Source of the DNA: Bradyrhizobium sp. OK095
GTDB taxonomy: Bacteria; Pseudomonadota; Alphaproteobacteria; Rhizobiales; Xanthobacteraceae
Reading direction: 5' to 3'
NCBI RefSeq assembly: GCF_900109945.1
Contig: NZ_FOBX01000015.1
Span: 21,001-85,000, forward strand
DNA length: 64,000 nucleotides
Each line of letters begins with the position of its first letter. The first letter of the stretch is position 1. The notes under the pieces were generated by a model. It did not search any database. It was not told where the DNA came from and saw nothing but the letters and a program-made list of their open reading frames with translations. A program made the position numbers and the translations under genes. Shown here piece after piece: positions 17,212 through 25,000 of this stretch.

Positions 17212-18186
17212 TCAGGCGCTGGCGCGCAGCAGGAAATCCTGCCGGGCCTGATCGAATTCCGCCTTCATCCGGTCGACGAGGTCGGCGACCGGCGGCGCGT
17301 CGGTGATCTGGCCGATGCCTTGGCCCGATCCCCAGATGTCACGCCACGCCTTGGATTTCGAGTTGCCGCCGGAGCCGAAGTTCATCTTTGACTTGTCGGC
17401 GACCGGGAGATTGTCCGGATCGAGCCCGGCCGCGGCGATCGAGGGTCCGAGATAATTGCCGTGCACGCCGGTGAACAGGTTGGTGTAGACGATGTCGTGC
17501 GCGGCGTGCTGCGTCAGCGCGGACTTGTAGGCCTCGTCGGCATTGGCTTCCCGCGTCGCGATGAAGCGCGTGCCCATATAGGCGAGGTCGGCGCCCAGCG
17601 TCAGCGCGGAGGCGATGCCAAAACCGTCGCTGATCGCGCCCGACAGCAGGATCGCGCCGTCGAACCATTGCTTGACCTCGCGCACCAGCGCGAAAGGCGA
17701 CAGCGTGCCGGCATGTCCGCCAGCGCCGGCGCAGACCAGGATCAGGCCGTCGACGCCCTGCTCGGCGGCCTTGCGCGCGTGCTTGACGTTGATGACGTCG
17801 TGGAACACCAGCCCGCCATAGGAATGTGCGGCCTCGACAAGCTCCGCCGGCGGTCGCAGCGAAGTGATGATGATGGGCGCCTTGTGCTTCACACAGGTCT
17901 CCATGTCCTTCATCAACCGGTCGTTGGAAGCATGGCAGATCTGGTTGACGGCGTAGGGCGCGACCTTCTTGCCGGGATTGCGCGACTTGTGTTCGCCGAG
18001 CTCGTCCTCGATGCGGCTCAGCCACTCGTCGAGCTTCTCGACCGGGCGGGCATTGAGCGCGGGAAACGAGCCGACGATTCCGGCCTTGCACTGGGCGATC
18101 ACCAGCTCTGGCCCGGAGACGATGAAGAGGGGCGAGCCGACGACGGGCAGCTCCAGATTGTTCTTGAGCAGGGCGGGTAGTGCCAT
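17212..18186 (-). CDS. Nitronate monooxygenase family FMN enzyme
   Basis: A 324-residue TIM-barrel flavoprotein related to nitronate monooxygenase (2-nitropropane dioxygenase). The start at 18186 has AGGAGG upstream. Visible features are FIVSGPELVIAQCKAGIVGSF at the N-terminus, a glycine-rich FMN phosphate site CAGAGGHAGTLSPFALV (about residue 190) and GADLAYMGTRFIATREA (about 230). The family oxidises alkyl nitronates, though many members have other ene-reductase or oxidase jobs. It is the first gene of the cluster and faces the LysR gene across a region with two matched operators, so it is the likely primary regulatory target. Confidence 0.87.
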   Translation of the reverse strand: MALPALLKNNLELPVVGSPLFIVSGPELVIAQCKAGIVGSFPALNARPVEKLDEWLSRIEDELGEHKSRNPGKKVAPYAVNQICHASNDRLMKDMETCVKHKAPIIITSLRPPAELVEAAHSYGGLVFHDVINVKHARKAAEQGVDGLILVCAGAGGHAGTLSPFALVREVKQWFDGAILLSGAISDGFGIASALTLGADLAYMGTRFIATREANADEAYKSALTQHAAHDIVYTNLFTGVHGNYLGPSIAAAGLDPDNLPVADKSKMNFGSGGNSKSKAWRDIWGSGQGIGQITDAPPVADLVDRMKAEFDQARQDFLLRASA

Positions 18187-18292
18187 CCGATCCTCCTGAC
18201 AACGCGCGTCAACGGCCTGCCGGCCGATTGTGAGCGCTTCCATGTCGATTGTCGCGCCGGCGGGGGTGTCCGCCGCCCAGCGCTTTGACCCC

Positions 18293-18298
18293 ACTATA
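18293..18298 (-). promoter_or_regulatory. Candidate -10 box of the nitronate monooxygenase cluster promoter
   Basis: Read on the minus strand the hexamer is TATAGT. A 17-base spacer would place a poor -35 (ATCCCC), which is what is expected of an activator-dependent promoter. The predicted transcription start is near 18286. The two palindromes at 18323-18358 would then be centred at about -43 and -65. Confidence 0.45.
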
Positions 18299-18322
18299 GG
18301 GTTGGACGGCGGACAGGGGATC

Positions 18323-18336
18323 GTTCAATATTGAAC
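18323..18336. promoter_or_regulatory. LysR operator 1 (perfect 14-bp palindrome)
   Basis: GTTCAATATTGAAC is a perfect palindrome, TTCAA-N2-TTGAA at its core. It lies between the divergent LysR and nitronate monooxygenase genes. Its centre is about 43 bases upstream of the inferred start of the monooxygenase transcript, a normal place for the activation site of a LysR-type regulator. Confidence 0.65.
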
Positions 18337-18344
18337 ATGCGTAT

Positions 18345-18358
18345 CTTCAAGTTTGAAC
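18345..18358. promoter_or_regulatory. LysR operator 2 (second TTCAA-N2-TTGAA site)
   Basis: TTCAAGTTTGAA at 18346-18357 repeats the arms of operator 1 with a different 2-base centre. Centre-to-centre distance is 22 bp, about two helical turns, so both sites face the same side of the helix. At roughly -65 this is the expected LysR recognition site; it also lies 11 bases before the LysR start codon, which suggests autoregulation. Confidence 0.65.
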
Positions 18359-18368
18359 GGAGCCGGGG

Positions 18369-19256
18369 GTGGACTGGGATCTCTGCAAGACCTTCGTCGC
18401 GGTCGCCGACACCGGCAGCTTCACTGCCGCTGCGCGACGGCTGCACGCCAGTCATCCGACCATCAGCCGCAAGATCGCGGCGCTGGAGGCGCAGCTCGGC
18501 ACAAAACTGCTGGCGCGCGCCGCGGATGGATTCGTGCTCACCGCCGATGGGCGTACGCTCCGCGAACATGCGGAGGCGATGGCGGTCGCAGCACTCCGCG
18601 CCGAGGCCGCCGTTGGCGCCGGCGGGCGCAAGGCGCGCGGCACGGTCAAGCTGTCGATCGGAGCGACGCTGGCCTCGCACTGGCTGATGCCGCGGCTGCG
18701 GTCCTTCCTGGGCGCGCATGATCACATCCGGCTCGAGATCATTACCCACCCGTTCCCGGCCAGCGTGCGGCGCCGCGAGGCCGACGTCGTGCTGCGCCCG
18801 GTCGACAGCGGCGAAGAAAATCTGGTCGGCCGCAAGGTCGGCCGTCTCGGCACCGGCTTCTATGCCGCGCGGGATTATGCCGCCGGCCGCTCCTTGCCGG
18901 AACGGAGCGGCGAGTGGAAGGGGCACAGCGTCATCGGATTTGCCGACCAGGATTCCAACGCGCAGCTGGCGCGCTGGAGCGATACGATCACGCGTCAGGG
19001 CACCATGGTGATGCGCTGCTCGTCGCAGGGCGACATGCTGGCGGCGGTGCGGGCAGGAATCGGAATCTCCGCGCTGTCCTGCTTCGTGGCGGAGAGCTAC
19101 CCGGACCTGGTGCGCGTCGCGCCGCAAAAACTCGTCAGCATCGCCGATCTCTGGCTGCTCGCTCATCCCGACCTGGTCGAGCTGCCCGCGGTGCGTGCCG
19201 TGGTCGACTTCGTGGCGGAATGCGCCCGTGCCGATCGTGAGCGGTTGCGCGGCTAG
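18369..19256 (+). CDS. LysR-family transcriptional regulator
   Basis: A 295-residue LysR regulator from a GTG start. The winged helix-turn-helix is at residues about 3-60 (FVAVADTGSFTAAARRLHASHPTISRKI). The effector domain that follows opens with GTVKLSIGATLASHWLMPRL. It sits divergently from the six-gene catabolic cluster and has two matching operators directly upstream, so it very likely controls the nitronate monooxygenase gene and itself. Its last four bases (CTAG) are shared with the stop codon of the convergent glycosylase gene. Confidence 0.92.
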   Translation: MDWDLCKTFVAVADTGSFTAAARRLHASHPTISRKIAALEAQLGTKLLARAADGFVLTADGRTLREHAEAMAVAALRAEAAVGAGGRKARGTVKLSIGATLASHWLMPRLRSFLGAHDHIRLEIITHPFPASVRRREADVVLRPVDSGEENLVGRKVGRLGTGFYAARDYAAGRSLPERSGEWKGHSVIGFADQDSNAQLARWSDTITRQGTMVMRCSSQGDMLAAVRAGIGISALSCFVAESYPDLVRVAPQKLVSIADLWLLAHPDLVELPAVRAVVDFVAECARADRERLRG

Positions 19257-19906
19257 TTTGACCCCGTGAGCACGCCCTCGCGCTTCTTGATCACGCGATA
19301 ATAGCTCCACCACAGATGCGCGGCCGCGCCGCGCAGCGGCCGCCATGGCTCTGCCAACGGCGCCATCTGCTTTTCCGTCGGCCGCGCCTGGAGCCCCAAG
19401 CCAACCTTGATTCCCTCCTGCACGGCGATGTCGCCGGCCGGCCAGGCATCGCCATGGCCGAGGCAGAACAGCAGATAGACATCGGCCGTCCACGGCCCGA
19501 TGCCGGGCAACGCGATCAACGTGTGGTGCGCGGCCTCGGCGTCTTCTTCGGCGAGCACGTCGAGGTTCAGCCGCTGCGAGCTGATCTCGCGCGCAAGATG
19601 TTTCAGCGTCTTGATCTTGGCGGCTGAGAGGCCGAGCCGCCCCAGCCGGTCGGTGCGGGCGCGGCGCACCGCATCATGGTCGAACGGATCGAACGCCGCC
19701 GACAGCCGCCCCCAGATCGCCGCGGCGCTCGCGGTCGAGAGCTGCTGCCCGCAGACGATGTGCGCGAGCCCGGTAAAGCCCGGTTCGCGCCGCCGCAACG
19801 CCGGCATGCCCGCGATTTCGAGCACCGGCTTGAGCCGCGGATCGCGCTTGATCAGCGCGTGGACGGCCTCTTCGAGATCGGATTGGGTTTCGAGGTGGAT
19901 GGTCAT
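19253..19906 (-). CDS. DNA-3-methyladenine glycosylase II-like (AlkA, HhH-GPD)
   Basis: A 217-residue base-excision repair glycosylase. The helix-hairpin-helix is at LIALPGIGPWTADVYLL (about residues 133-149). The catalytic aspartate is in WPAGDIAVQEG (about 160), as in AlkA and related enzymes that remove alkylated purines. There is no Cys cluster, so it is not a MutY/Nth iron-sulfur type. The start at 19906 is preferred over one at 19927 because it begins the conserved region. The roughly 96-bp gap to the divergent nucleotidyltransferase gene must hold both promoters. Confidence 0.87.
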   Translation of the reverse strand: MTIHLETQSDLEEAVHALIKRDPRLKPVLEIAGMPALRRREPGFTGLAHIVCGQQLSTASAAAIWGRLSAAFDPFDHDAVRRARTDRLGRLGLSAAKIKTLKHLAREISSQRLNLDVLAEEDAEAAHHTLIALPGIGPWTADVYLLFCLGHGDAWPAGDIAVQEGIKVGLGLQARPTEKQMAPLAEPWRPLRGAAAHLWWSYYRVIKKREGVLTGSN

Positions 19907-20002
19907 GATGACACCGGCTCGCGGCAATGCGGATTTCGCGTCCTGTGGACGGCTCGGGACGAGGAGATTAAGACCATACTATCGTGATCTCGGAAGCGCC
20001 GG

Positions 20003-20857
20003 ATGACTTTGAGACATATTCCTGTGGAGATGGACGGCGAGAAAGTCGCCCTGATCGATGCCATGCTGGACCGTGTCGTCGCTGAGCATCGCGTCTTCCT
20101 GCCACTGGCCATCGAAAGCGGAAGCCGGGCCTGGGGTTTTGCCTCTCCCGACAGCGACTATGACTGCCGCTTTGTCTATGTGCGCCGGGCGGTCGATCAC
20201 ATCACGCCGTGGGCAAGTCGCGATGTCATTGAACTCCCGTTCGAGGGCGATCTCGATGCCAATGGATGGGATTTGCGCAAGGCGCTCCAGCTCCTGTTGA
20301 AGGGCAATGCGGTCATTGTGGAGTGGCTGTGCTCGCCGGTCGTCTATCGGGGGGAGGCCTGGTTTCGTGACGCGTTTCTGGCGTTTGCCAGAGAGGCGGC
20401 GAGCCGGGAAGCCGTTTGCCGCCACTATCTTCATCTCGGCGAGCGTCAGCGGCGGGTCTATTTCGGCGACGGAACGAGCGTTCCGCAAAAGAAGATCTTC
20501 TATGCACTTCGGCCCGCCGCCGCCTTGCGATGGCTGCGCATGCGTCCCGCTGAAGCCGTTGCGCCGATGAATTTTCCGACCCTCATGGAGGAGTGTGATC
20601 CGCCGGGCGAACTGAGAGCGGAAGTCGCGGGTCTCATGGAGCGGAAGGCGATTACGCACGAACTCGGCTCGGCACCCCTGCCGCTCGCGGTGGCCAGCTT
20701 CATCGATTCGGAATTCGAGCTTGCGCGCGGGGTGTTTGAGGCAGGTGCGGCAGGCGCATCGCAAGAGATGATCCTTCGGGCAGAGCAATTTTACCGCGGC
20801 GTGGTGGAACGCCTCGAACGGGAGAGCGGCACCACCCTTCCGTTCCGGCTCGACTGA
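20003..20857 (+). CDS. RlaP-like nucleotidyltransferase (RNA-repair polymerase-beta superfamily)
   Basis: A 284-residue protein with a minimal polymerase-beta nucleotidyltransferase site, ESGSRAWGFASPDSDYDCRF (about residues 38-57), with the GS motif and the D-x-D metal ligands. The following GWDLRKALQLLLKGN and EWLCSPVVYR are the signature of the COG3541/RlaP family, which is linked to RNA ligase and RNA repair operons in some bacteria. No RNA ligase gene is present here. Instead its stop overlaps the start of GluQ-RS (TGATG), showing translational coupling with a tRNA-modifying enzyme. Substrate unknown. Confidence 0.8.
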   Translation: MTLRHIPVEMDGEKVALIDAMLDRVVAEHRVFLPLAIESGSRAWGFASPDSDYDCRFVYVRRAVDHITPWASRDVIELPFEGDLDANGWDLRKALQLLLKGNAVIVEWLCSPVVYRGEAWFRDAFLAFAREAASREAVCRHYLHLGERQRRVYFGDGTSVPQKKIFYALRPAAALRWLRMRPAEAVAPMNFPTLMEECDPPGELRAEVAGLMERKAITHELGSAPLPLAVASFIDSEFELARGVFEAGAAGASQEMILRAEQFYRGVVERLERESGTTLPFRLD

Positions 20858-21726
20858 TGCCACCCGTTTTCCGATTTGCCCCCAGCCCGAACGGCCTTCT
20901 CCATCTTGGCCACGCCTACTCCGCGCTGCTGAACTTCGATCGCGCGCGCGAGGCCGGCGGGCGGCTGTTGCTGCGGATCGAGGATATCGATGCGACCCGC
21001 TGCCGGCCGGAGTATGAGACGGCGATTGACGAGGACCTCGCCTGGCTCGGGATTGTCTGGGAGACGCCGGTGCGGCGGCAGTCAGAGCATCTGGCCGATT
21101 ATCGCGCCGCGCTGGAAAAACTCTCCGCGCTCGGCCTCGTCTATCCCGCTTTCGAAAGCCGCGCCGAGATCGCAAAGTTGGTGGCCGCGCGCGAGGCCGA
21201 CGGGCTGTGGCCGCGCGATCCCGATGGTGCGCCGCTTTATCCCGGCGATGCGAAGGCGCTGGCCGCGGATGAGCGTGCGCGCCTGATCGACACCGGCGTG
21301 CCTTACGCGCTGCGGCTCGACATGGCGGCCGCCTGCCGGCGCGTCGGTGGCCTGACCTGGGACGAGCTGGGCGAAGGGCCCGATGGCGAGCACGGCCTCG
21401 TCCCGGCGCGGCCCGAGGCCTGGGGCGACGTCATCCTGGCCCGGAAGGAGACGCCGACCAGCTACCATCTGTCCGTGGTCGTCGACGACGCGCTTCAGGG
21501 CGTCAGCGAGGTGGTGCGCGGCCAGGACCTGTTTCACGCCACCTCGGTCCACCGCCTGCTCCAGGTCCTGCTCGGCCTGCCGCACCCCGTCTATCGCCAC
21601 CACGCCCTGATTCACGACGAAGCAGGCCGGAAGCTGTCGAAATCGACGCGCGCGACCGGGTTGGGCGAGTTGCGCGCGGAAGGTATCTCGCCTGCCGGTA
21701 TCCGCCGGTTGGTGGGATTAGGCTAA
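20857..21726 (+). CDS. gluQ: Glutamyl-Q tRNA(Asp) synthetase
   Basis: A 289-residue truncated relative of GluRS that lacks the anticodon-binding domain. It activates glutamate and attaches it to queuosine of tRNA(Asp). The class I motifs are FAPSPNGLLHLGHAYSAL (HIGH equivalent, residues 5-22) and RKLSKSTRATGL (KMSKS equivalent, about 255). LLRIEDIDATRCR is the standard following stretch. The Cys zinc ligands seen in the E. coli enzyme are absent here (YPAFESRAEI takes their place), as in several alphaproteobacteria. The start overlaps the nucleotidyltransferase stop by one base. Confidence 0.93.
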   Translation: MPPVFRFAPSPNGLLHLGHAYSALLNFDRAREAGGRLLLRIEDIDATRCRPEYETAIDEDLAWLGIVWETPVRRQSEHLADYRAALEKLSALGLVYPAFESRAEIAKLVAAREADGLWPRDPDGAPLYPGDAKALAADERARLIDTGVPYALRLDMAAACRRVGGLTWDELGEGPDGEHGLVPARPEAWGDVILARKETPTSYHLSVVVDDALQGVSEVVRGQDLFHATSVHRLLQVLLGLPHPVYRHHALIHDEAGRKLSKSTRATGLGELRAEGISPAGIRRLVGLG

Positions 21727-21829
21727 GTTTCTCTGGGGGTTAGCAAAACGCCGCCGTGACTCCGGGGGTTCCGCCGTGCCATGCTTGCCGAGGGGCCAGA
21801 GTTCGAAGGGGATACTTCGAAGGGGAGTT

Positions 21830-23098
21830 ATGGCGGCGAAAACGCGTCCAGCGCGCACTACGCGGACGTCCAGGCAACCGCCTCGGAAGCGGTCCGGGGC
21901 GGCCCGCACGGTGCGCAAGCGCAGCACCAAGGTGGACGCGCCGGACGTGGTCCAGGCGGCGCTGGCCGCCTTTGCCCACGAAGTCCGCACCCCCCTGACC
22001 GGAATTCTGGCGATCAGCGACCTGCTCGCGACCTCCGATCTCGGTGAGCGGGAGCGGCGCTGGGCCGACACCATCAAGGCCGGCGCCGAGCATCTGGCGA
22101 GCCTTGCCACGCTGTTCGTCGATGCCGCCAGAACCGGCAAGGGGAAGGGCGGCAGCACGCTGCGGCAGGATTTATTCGATTTGCGGACGCTGGCGCGCAG
22201 CGCCGGCGATTCGCTGGCCGGGCGTGCTGCGGCGAAGGGCCTCCAGGCCCAGGTCGAGATATCCGATAAGCTGCCAGGGCTCGTGGTCGGCGATCCCGTC
22301 CGTTTGCGTGCTGCGCTCGAAAACCTGATCGACAATGCCGTCAAATTCACCGAGCACGGCGGCGTCGCGCTCGCGGTCGCGCCCTGGCGTTCCGCCAAGG
22401 GTAAAGCGAAGGGCAAGACGAAGGGCAGGGTGGGCGTCGCCTTCTCGGTCTCCGACAGCGGCATCGGCCTGACCATGGCCGAGATCAACCGGCTGTTCCG
22501 CCCGTTCACCCAGGCCAATGTCACCATCGCCTCGCGCTTCGGCGGCGCAGGCCTTGGGCTGTCCTCGGTGAAGCAATTGGCGCGCGCGATGGGCGGCGAC
22601 ATCTCGGTCGCGCCACGCCGCGGCGGCGGCGCTACTTTCACATTGACGATGTCGCTCGACGCGACGGGACCGGCCAGGTCCCGCAAATCGAAGGGCGAAG
22701 CCGAGGCGGATGCGGTGGCCGCGCTCCGCGTGCTCAGCGTTGAGGACAATCCGTTCGGCCGCGTCGTGCTCAATACGATCCTCACCGAACTCGGCCATCA
22801 TGCCGAGTTCATCGGGCGCGGCGAGGATGCGGTGAACCGGCTGGAGCGGGGCACCTTCGACGCGGTGCTGATGGACATGGTGCTGCCGGGCATCAACGGC
22901 GTCGAGGCGATCAGGCGGATCCGTACCATGCCGGCGCCGCTGGCTCAGATCCCCATCATCGGCGTGTCCGGCCGCGGCGAGGACGAAGCGGCCTCGCGCG
23001 AGGCCGGCGCCGACGCCTTCCTGGTCAAGCCTGTGTCTCCGCGGGCTCTAGCGACTGCGCTGCTTGAAGCGAAACGCCGTGAGGAAGCCGCGACTTGA
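21830..23098 (+). CDS. Soluble hybrid histidine kinase with receiver domain
   Basis: A 422-residue kinase without membrane segments. A very basic Ala/Arg/Lys N-terminus (1-35) leads into the dimerisation/phosphoacceptor helix FAHEVRTPLTGI with His about residue 50. The HATPase domain shows ENLIDNAVKFTEHGG (N box), SDSGIGLT (G1) and GGAGLGLSSVK (G2). A receiver domain follows with VEDN and the phosphoacceptor Asp about 349 (LMDMVLPG) and the Lys in LVKPVSP. The start at 21830 has GGGGAG upstream; an in-frame ATG lies at 21776. It has no recognisable sensor domain, so it probably senses by protein contact. Its last 74 bases overlap the convergent YihY gene. Confidence 0.88.
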   Translation: MAAKTRPARTTRTSRQPPRKRSGAARTVRKRSTKVDAPDVVQAALAAFAHEVRTPLTGILAISDLLATSDLGERERRWADTIKAGAEHLASLATLFVDAARTGKGKGGSTLRQDLFDLRTLARSAGDSLAGRAAAKGLQAQVEISDKLPGLVVGDPVRLRAALENLIDNAVKFTEHGGVALAVAPWRSAKGKAKGKTKGRVGVAFSVSDSGIGLTMAEINRLFRPFTQANVTIASRFGGAGLGLSSVKQLARAMGGDISVAPRRGGGATFTLTMSLDATGPARSRKSKGEAEADAVAALRVLSVEDNPFGRVVLNTILTELGHHAEFIGRGEDAVNRLERGTFDAVLMDMVLPGINGVEAIRRIRTMPAPLAQIPIIGVSGRGEDEAASREAGADAFLVKPVSPRALATALLEAKRREEAAT

Positions 23099-23918
23099 TG
23101 ATCGCGGCGTTGAGTTCGCCGCCGTAAACGAAGATCGCGGCGATGAAATACAGAAACACCAGCGCGATGATCACCGAGGCGAGCCCCGCATACATCGTCA
23201 CGTAATTGTTGGCGAAGCGTGCCAAATATTGTCCGAACACGATACCCGAGATCAGCGACGCGACAATGGTGAAGACGATGCCGGGCAGGATCTGGAGGAA
23301 GCCGCGCCGGCCCGCCGGAAGCCAGGCGTGCAGGATGATCAGCGCCACCACCAGCGCGGCGATGGTGATGCCGTAGCGCAGCCAGGTCAGGATGCTCTCG
23401 TTGGATTCGACGAACAGCGGGATGTGCTGCCGCGCCGCCTCGATAAAGAGCGGGCCGAGCACGATCAGGAACGCCATGGCGAGCGCGGTGAAGGCCGCAA
23501 CCAGCGTGTAGCCGATCGATTCCAGCCGCAGCCAGTACCAGCGCCGCATCTCCACCACCGCATAGGCGCGGTTGAGCGCGACGCGAAGCGCCTCGACGCC
23601 GTTCGAGGCGAAGTAGACCGACAGCACCGCGCCGATCGTCAGCACGCCGCTGCGGGTGGTGGTGAGCACATCGTGGATCTCGCCGGAGAGCGAGTCGGCG
23701 ACCTGCTTCGGCCAGACCTGGAGCATCAGCCCGGCCGCCTGGTCGGCGAGCTCCTTGGAACCGAAGAAGCCGGCGAGCGAAGTCAGCACGATCAGGAACG
23801 GGAACAGCGCCATCAGGGACGACAGCGCGATGTGGCTCGCGATCGCCCAGCCGTCGTCGGCCAGGAACGTGTAGAGCGCGTCCATCACGACGACATAGAT
23901 GTAGCGGATTGCCTTCAC
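23025..23918 (-). CDS. YihY/BrkB family inner-membrane protein
   Basis: A 297-residue protein with about six transmembrane helices and the family pattern DDGWAIASHIALSSLMALFPFLIVLTSLAGF near the N-terminus (D-G-W before the first helix). Conserved YFASNGVEALRVALNRAYAV is at about 105-125, and the final helix is followed by FVYGGELNAAIIK. Length and topology fit UPF0761/YihY proteins, whose transport substrate is not known; they were once misnamed RNase BN. The last 24 codons are antisense to the end of the histidine kinase gene. Confidence 0.9.
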   Translation of the reverse strand: MKAIRYIYVVVMDALYTFLADDGWAIASHIALSSLMALFPFLIVLTSLAGFFGSKELADQAAGLMLQVWPKQVADSLSGEIHDVLTTTRSGVLTIGAVLSVYFASNGVEALRVALNRAYAVVEMRRWYWLRLESIGYTLVAAFTALAMAFLIVLGPLFIEAARQHIPLFVESNESILTWLRYGITIAALVVALIILHAWLPAGRRGFLQILPGIVFTIVASLISGIVFGQYLARFANNYVTMYAGLASVIIALVFLYFIAAIFVYGGELNAAIIKSRLPHGVSLQAAQSLEPAETQA

Positions 23919-23946
23919 GCGCCCACCTACATCGCTGGTGCTGCTC

Positions 23947-23970
23947 CCTCTTCCCGCGCGCGGGAAGAGG
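23947..23970. repeat. Perfect 24-bp palindrome
   Basis: CCTCTTCCCGCG followed by its exact reverse complement, upstream of the YihY gene and about 120 bp before the twin-TM gene. It can form a 10-12 bp hairpin. It may be a short dispersed palindrome or a transcription signal; there is no T-run on either side. Confidence 0.6.
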
Positions 23971-24091
23971 TGAAGAAGGCAGACAATTGGCGCAAATCGA
24001 AAATCATTCAGCTACCATCTGATATTATTGGCTTAAAAGCCAGATCGCGAACGCGATAGCGGACCGGCGCGCACGGTGTTATCACCCCCCG

Positions 24092-24286
24092 ATGGCATCT
24101 CTCCTGAGTACTTTCATCCTGCCGGTGGCAGCCGGCGCCGTGGCGTTGGTGCTGCTGCTCGGTCTCATCAACATGATGCGCGGCGGCTCGCCCAACACCT
24201 CGCAGAAGCTGATGCGCTGGCGTGTGCTGTTGCAATTCGTGGCGATCGTCATCGCCATGCTCTCGGTCTGGGCGATGGGGCGCTGA
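24092..24286 (+). CDS. Twin transmembrane small protein (HIG1-like)
   Basis: A 64-residue protein with two hydrophobic helices: FILPVAAGAVALVLLLGLI (about 8-26) and VLLQFVAIVIAMLSVWAMG (about 45-63). They are joined by MMRGGSPNTSQKLMRWR. The R-G-G-S-x-N-x-S-Q-K-L-M-R-x-R loop is the mark of the small twin-TM family related to HIG1 respiratory-supercomplex factors. It is two bases before the adenosyltransferase gene and near etfBA, which fits a link to respiratory electron flow, though that is inference. The region just upstream (23985-24045) is AT-rich for this genome and could hold the promoter. Confidence 0.85.
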   Translation: MASLLSTFILPVAAGAVALVLLLGLINMMRGGSPNTSQKLMRWRVLLQFVAIVIAMLSVWAMGR

Positions 24287-24288
24287 AC

Positions 24289-24861
24289 ATGGTCGTACTC
24301 AATCGCATTTATACGAAGACCGGTGACGACGGCACGACAGCGCTCGGAACTGGCGAGCGCCGTCCGAAATACGACCTGCGCATCGAGGCCTATGGAACGG
24401 TTGACGAGACCAATGCCGCGATCGGCGTGGTGCGCCTCCATACCAAGGACGCATCCGAACTCGACGCGATGCTCGGCCGGATCCAGAACGATCTGTTCGA
24501 TCTCGGCGCCGACCTCGCGGTGCCCGAGCGTGAGGGTAAAGCGGAACGGCTGCGGGTGGTGGCAAGCCAGGTCGAGCGGCTCGAGCGCGACATCGACGCG
24601 CTCAACGACAGGCTGGCGCCGCTGACCTCCTTCGTGCTGCCGGGCGGCACGCCGGCCGCCGCCCATCTCCACGTCGCGCGTACGATATGCCGCAGGGCGG
24701 AACGGGTGATGGTGGAACTGGCGGCCCGGCCCAACGAGCCGGTCGGCGCGGCTGGCATCCAATATATGAACCGCCTGTCGGACTTCCTGTTCGTGGCGAG
24801 CCGCGCCGCCAACCATAACGGCGCCGGTGACGTGCTCTGGGTTCCGGGCCAGAATCGCTGA
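24289..24861 (+). CDS. Cob(I)alamin adenosyltransferase, PduO type
   Basis: A 190-residue ATP:cob(I)alamin adenosyltransferase. It opens with RIYTKTGDDGTTALGTGERRPKYD, whose TKTGDDG-T loop binds ATP, followed by YGTVDETNAAIG. The C-terminal RTICRRAERVMVEL and YMNRLSDFLFVASR are the other family motifs, the latter with the conserved Arg/Asp pair at the active site. The enzyme makes adenosylcobalamin for B12-dependent enzymes such as methylmalonyl-CoA mutase. The start at 24289 begins two bases after the twin-TM stop. Confidence 0.95.
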   Translation: MVVLNRIYTKTGDDGTTALGTGERRPKYDLRIEAYGTVDETNAAIGVVRLHTKDASELDAMLGRIQNDLFDLGADLAVPEREGKAERLRVVASQVERLERDIDALNDRLAPLTSFVLPGGTPAAAHLHVARTICRRAERVMVELAARPNEPVGAAGIQYMNRLSDFLFVASRAANHNGAGDVLWVPGQNR

Positions 24862-24923
24862 CCCCAGAATCCCCGACCCATTGAGCCCGACATTTCTAAG
24901 GTCTAAAATGACCCCTTCGCGCG

Positions 24924-24952
24924 TTGACCGGGCCGGATCAGGCCTTTAGGTT
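24924..24952 (+). promoter_or_regulatory. Candidate promoter of etfBA
   Basis: TTGACC (24924-24929) and TAGGTT (24947-24952) are separated by 17 bases in the 139-bp gap before etfB. The -35 is good, the -10 weak. Confidence 0.3.
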
Positions 24953-25000
24953 CCGCGCCAGTTGAATAACCCCCTTCCCAAATTGAGTGAAAGAGGATCG

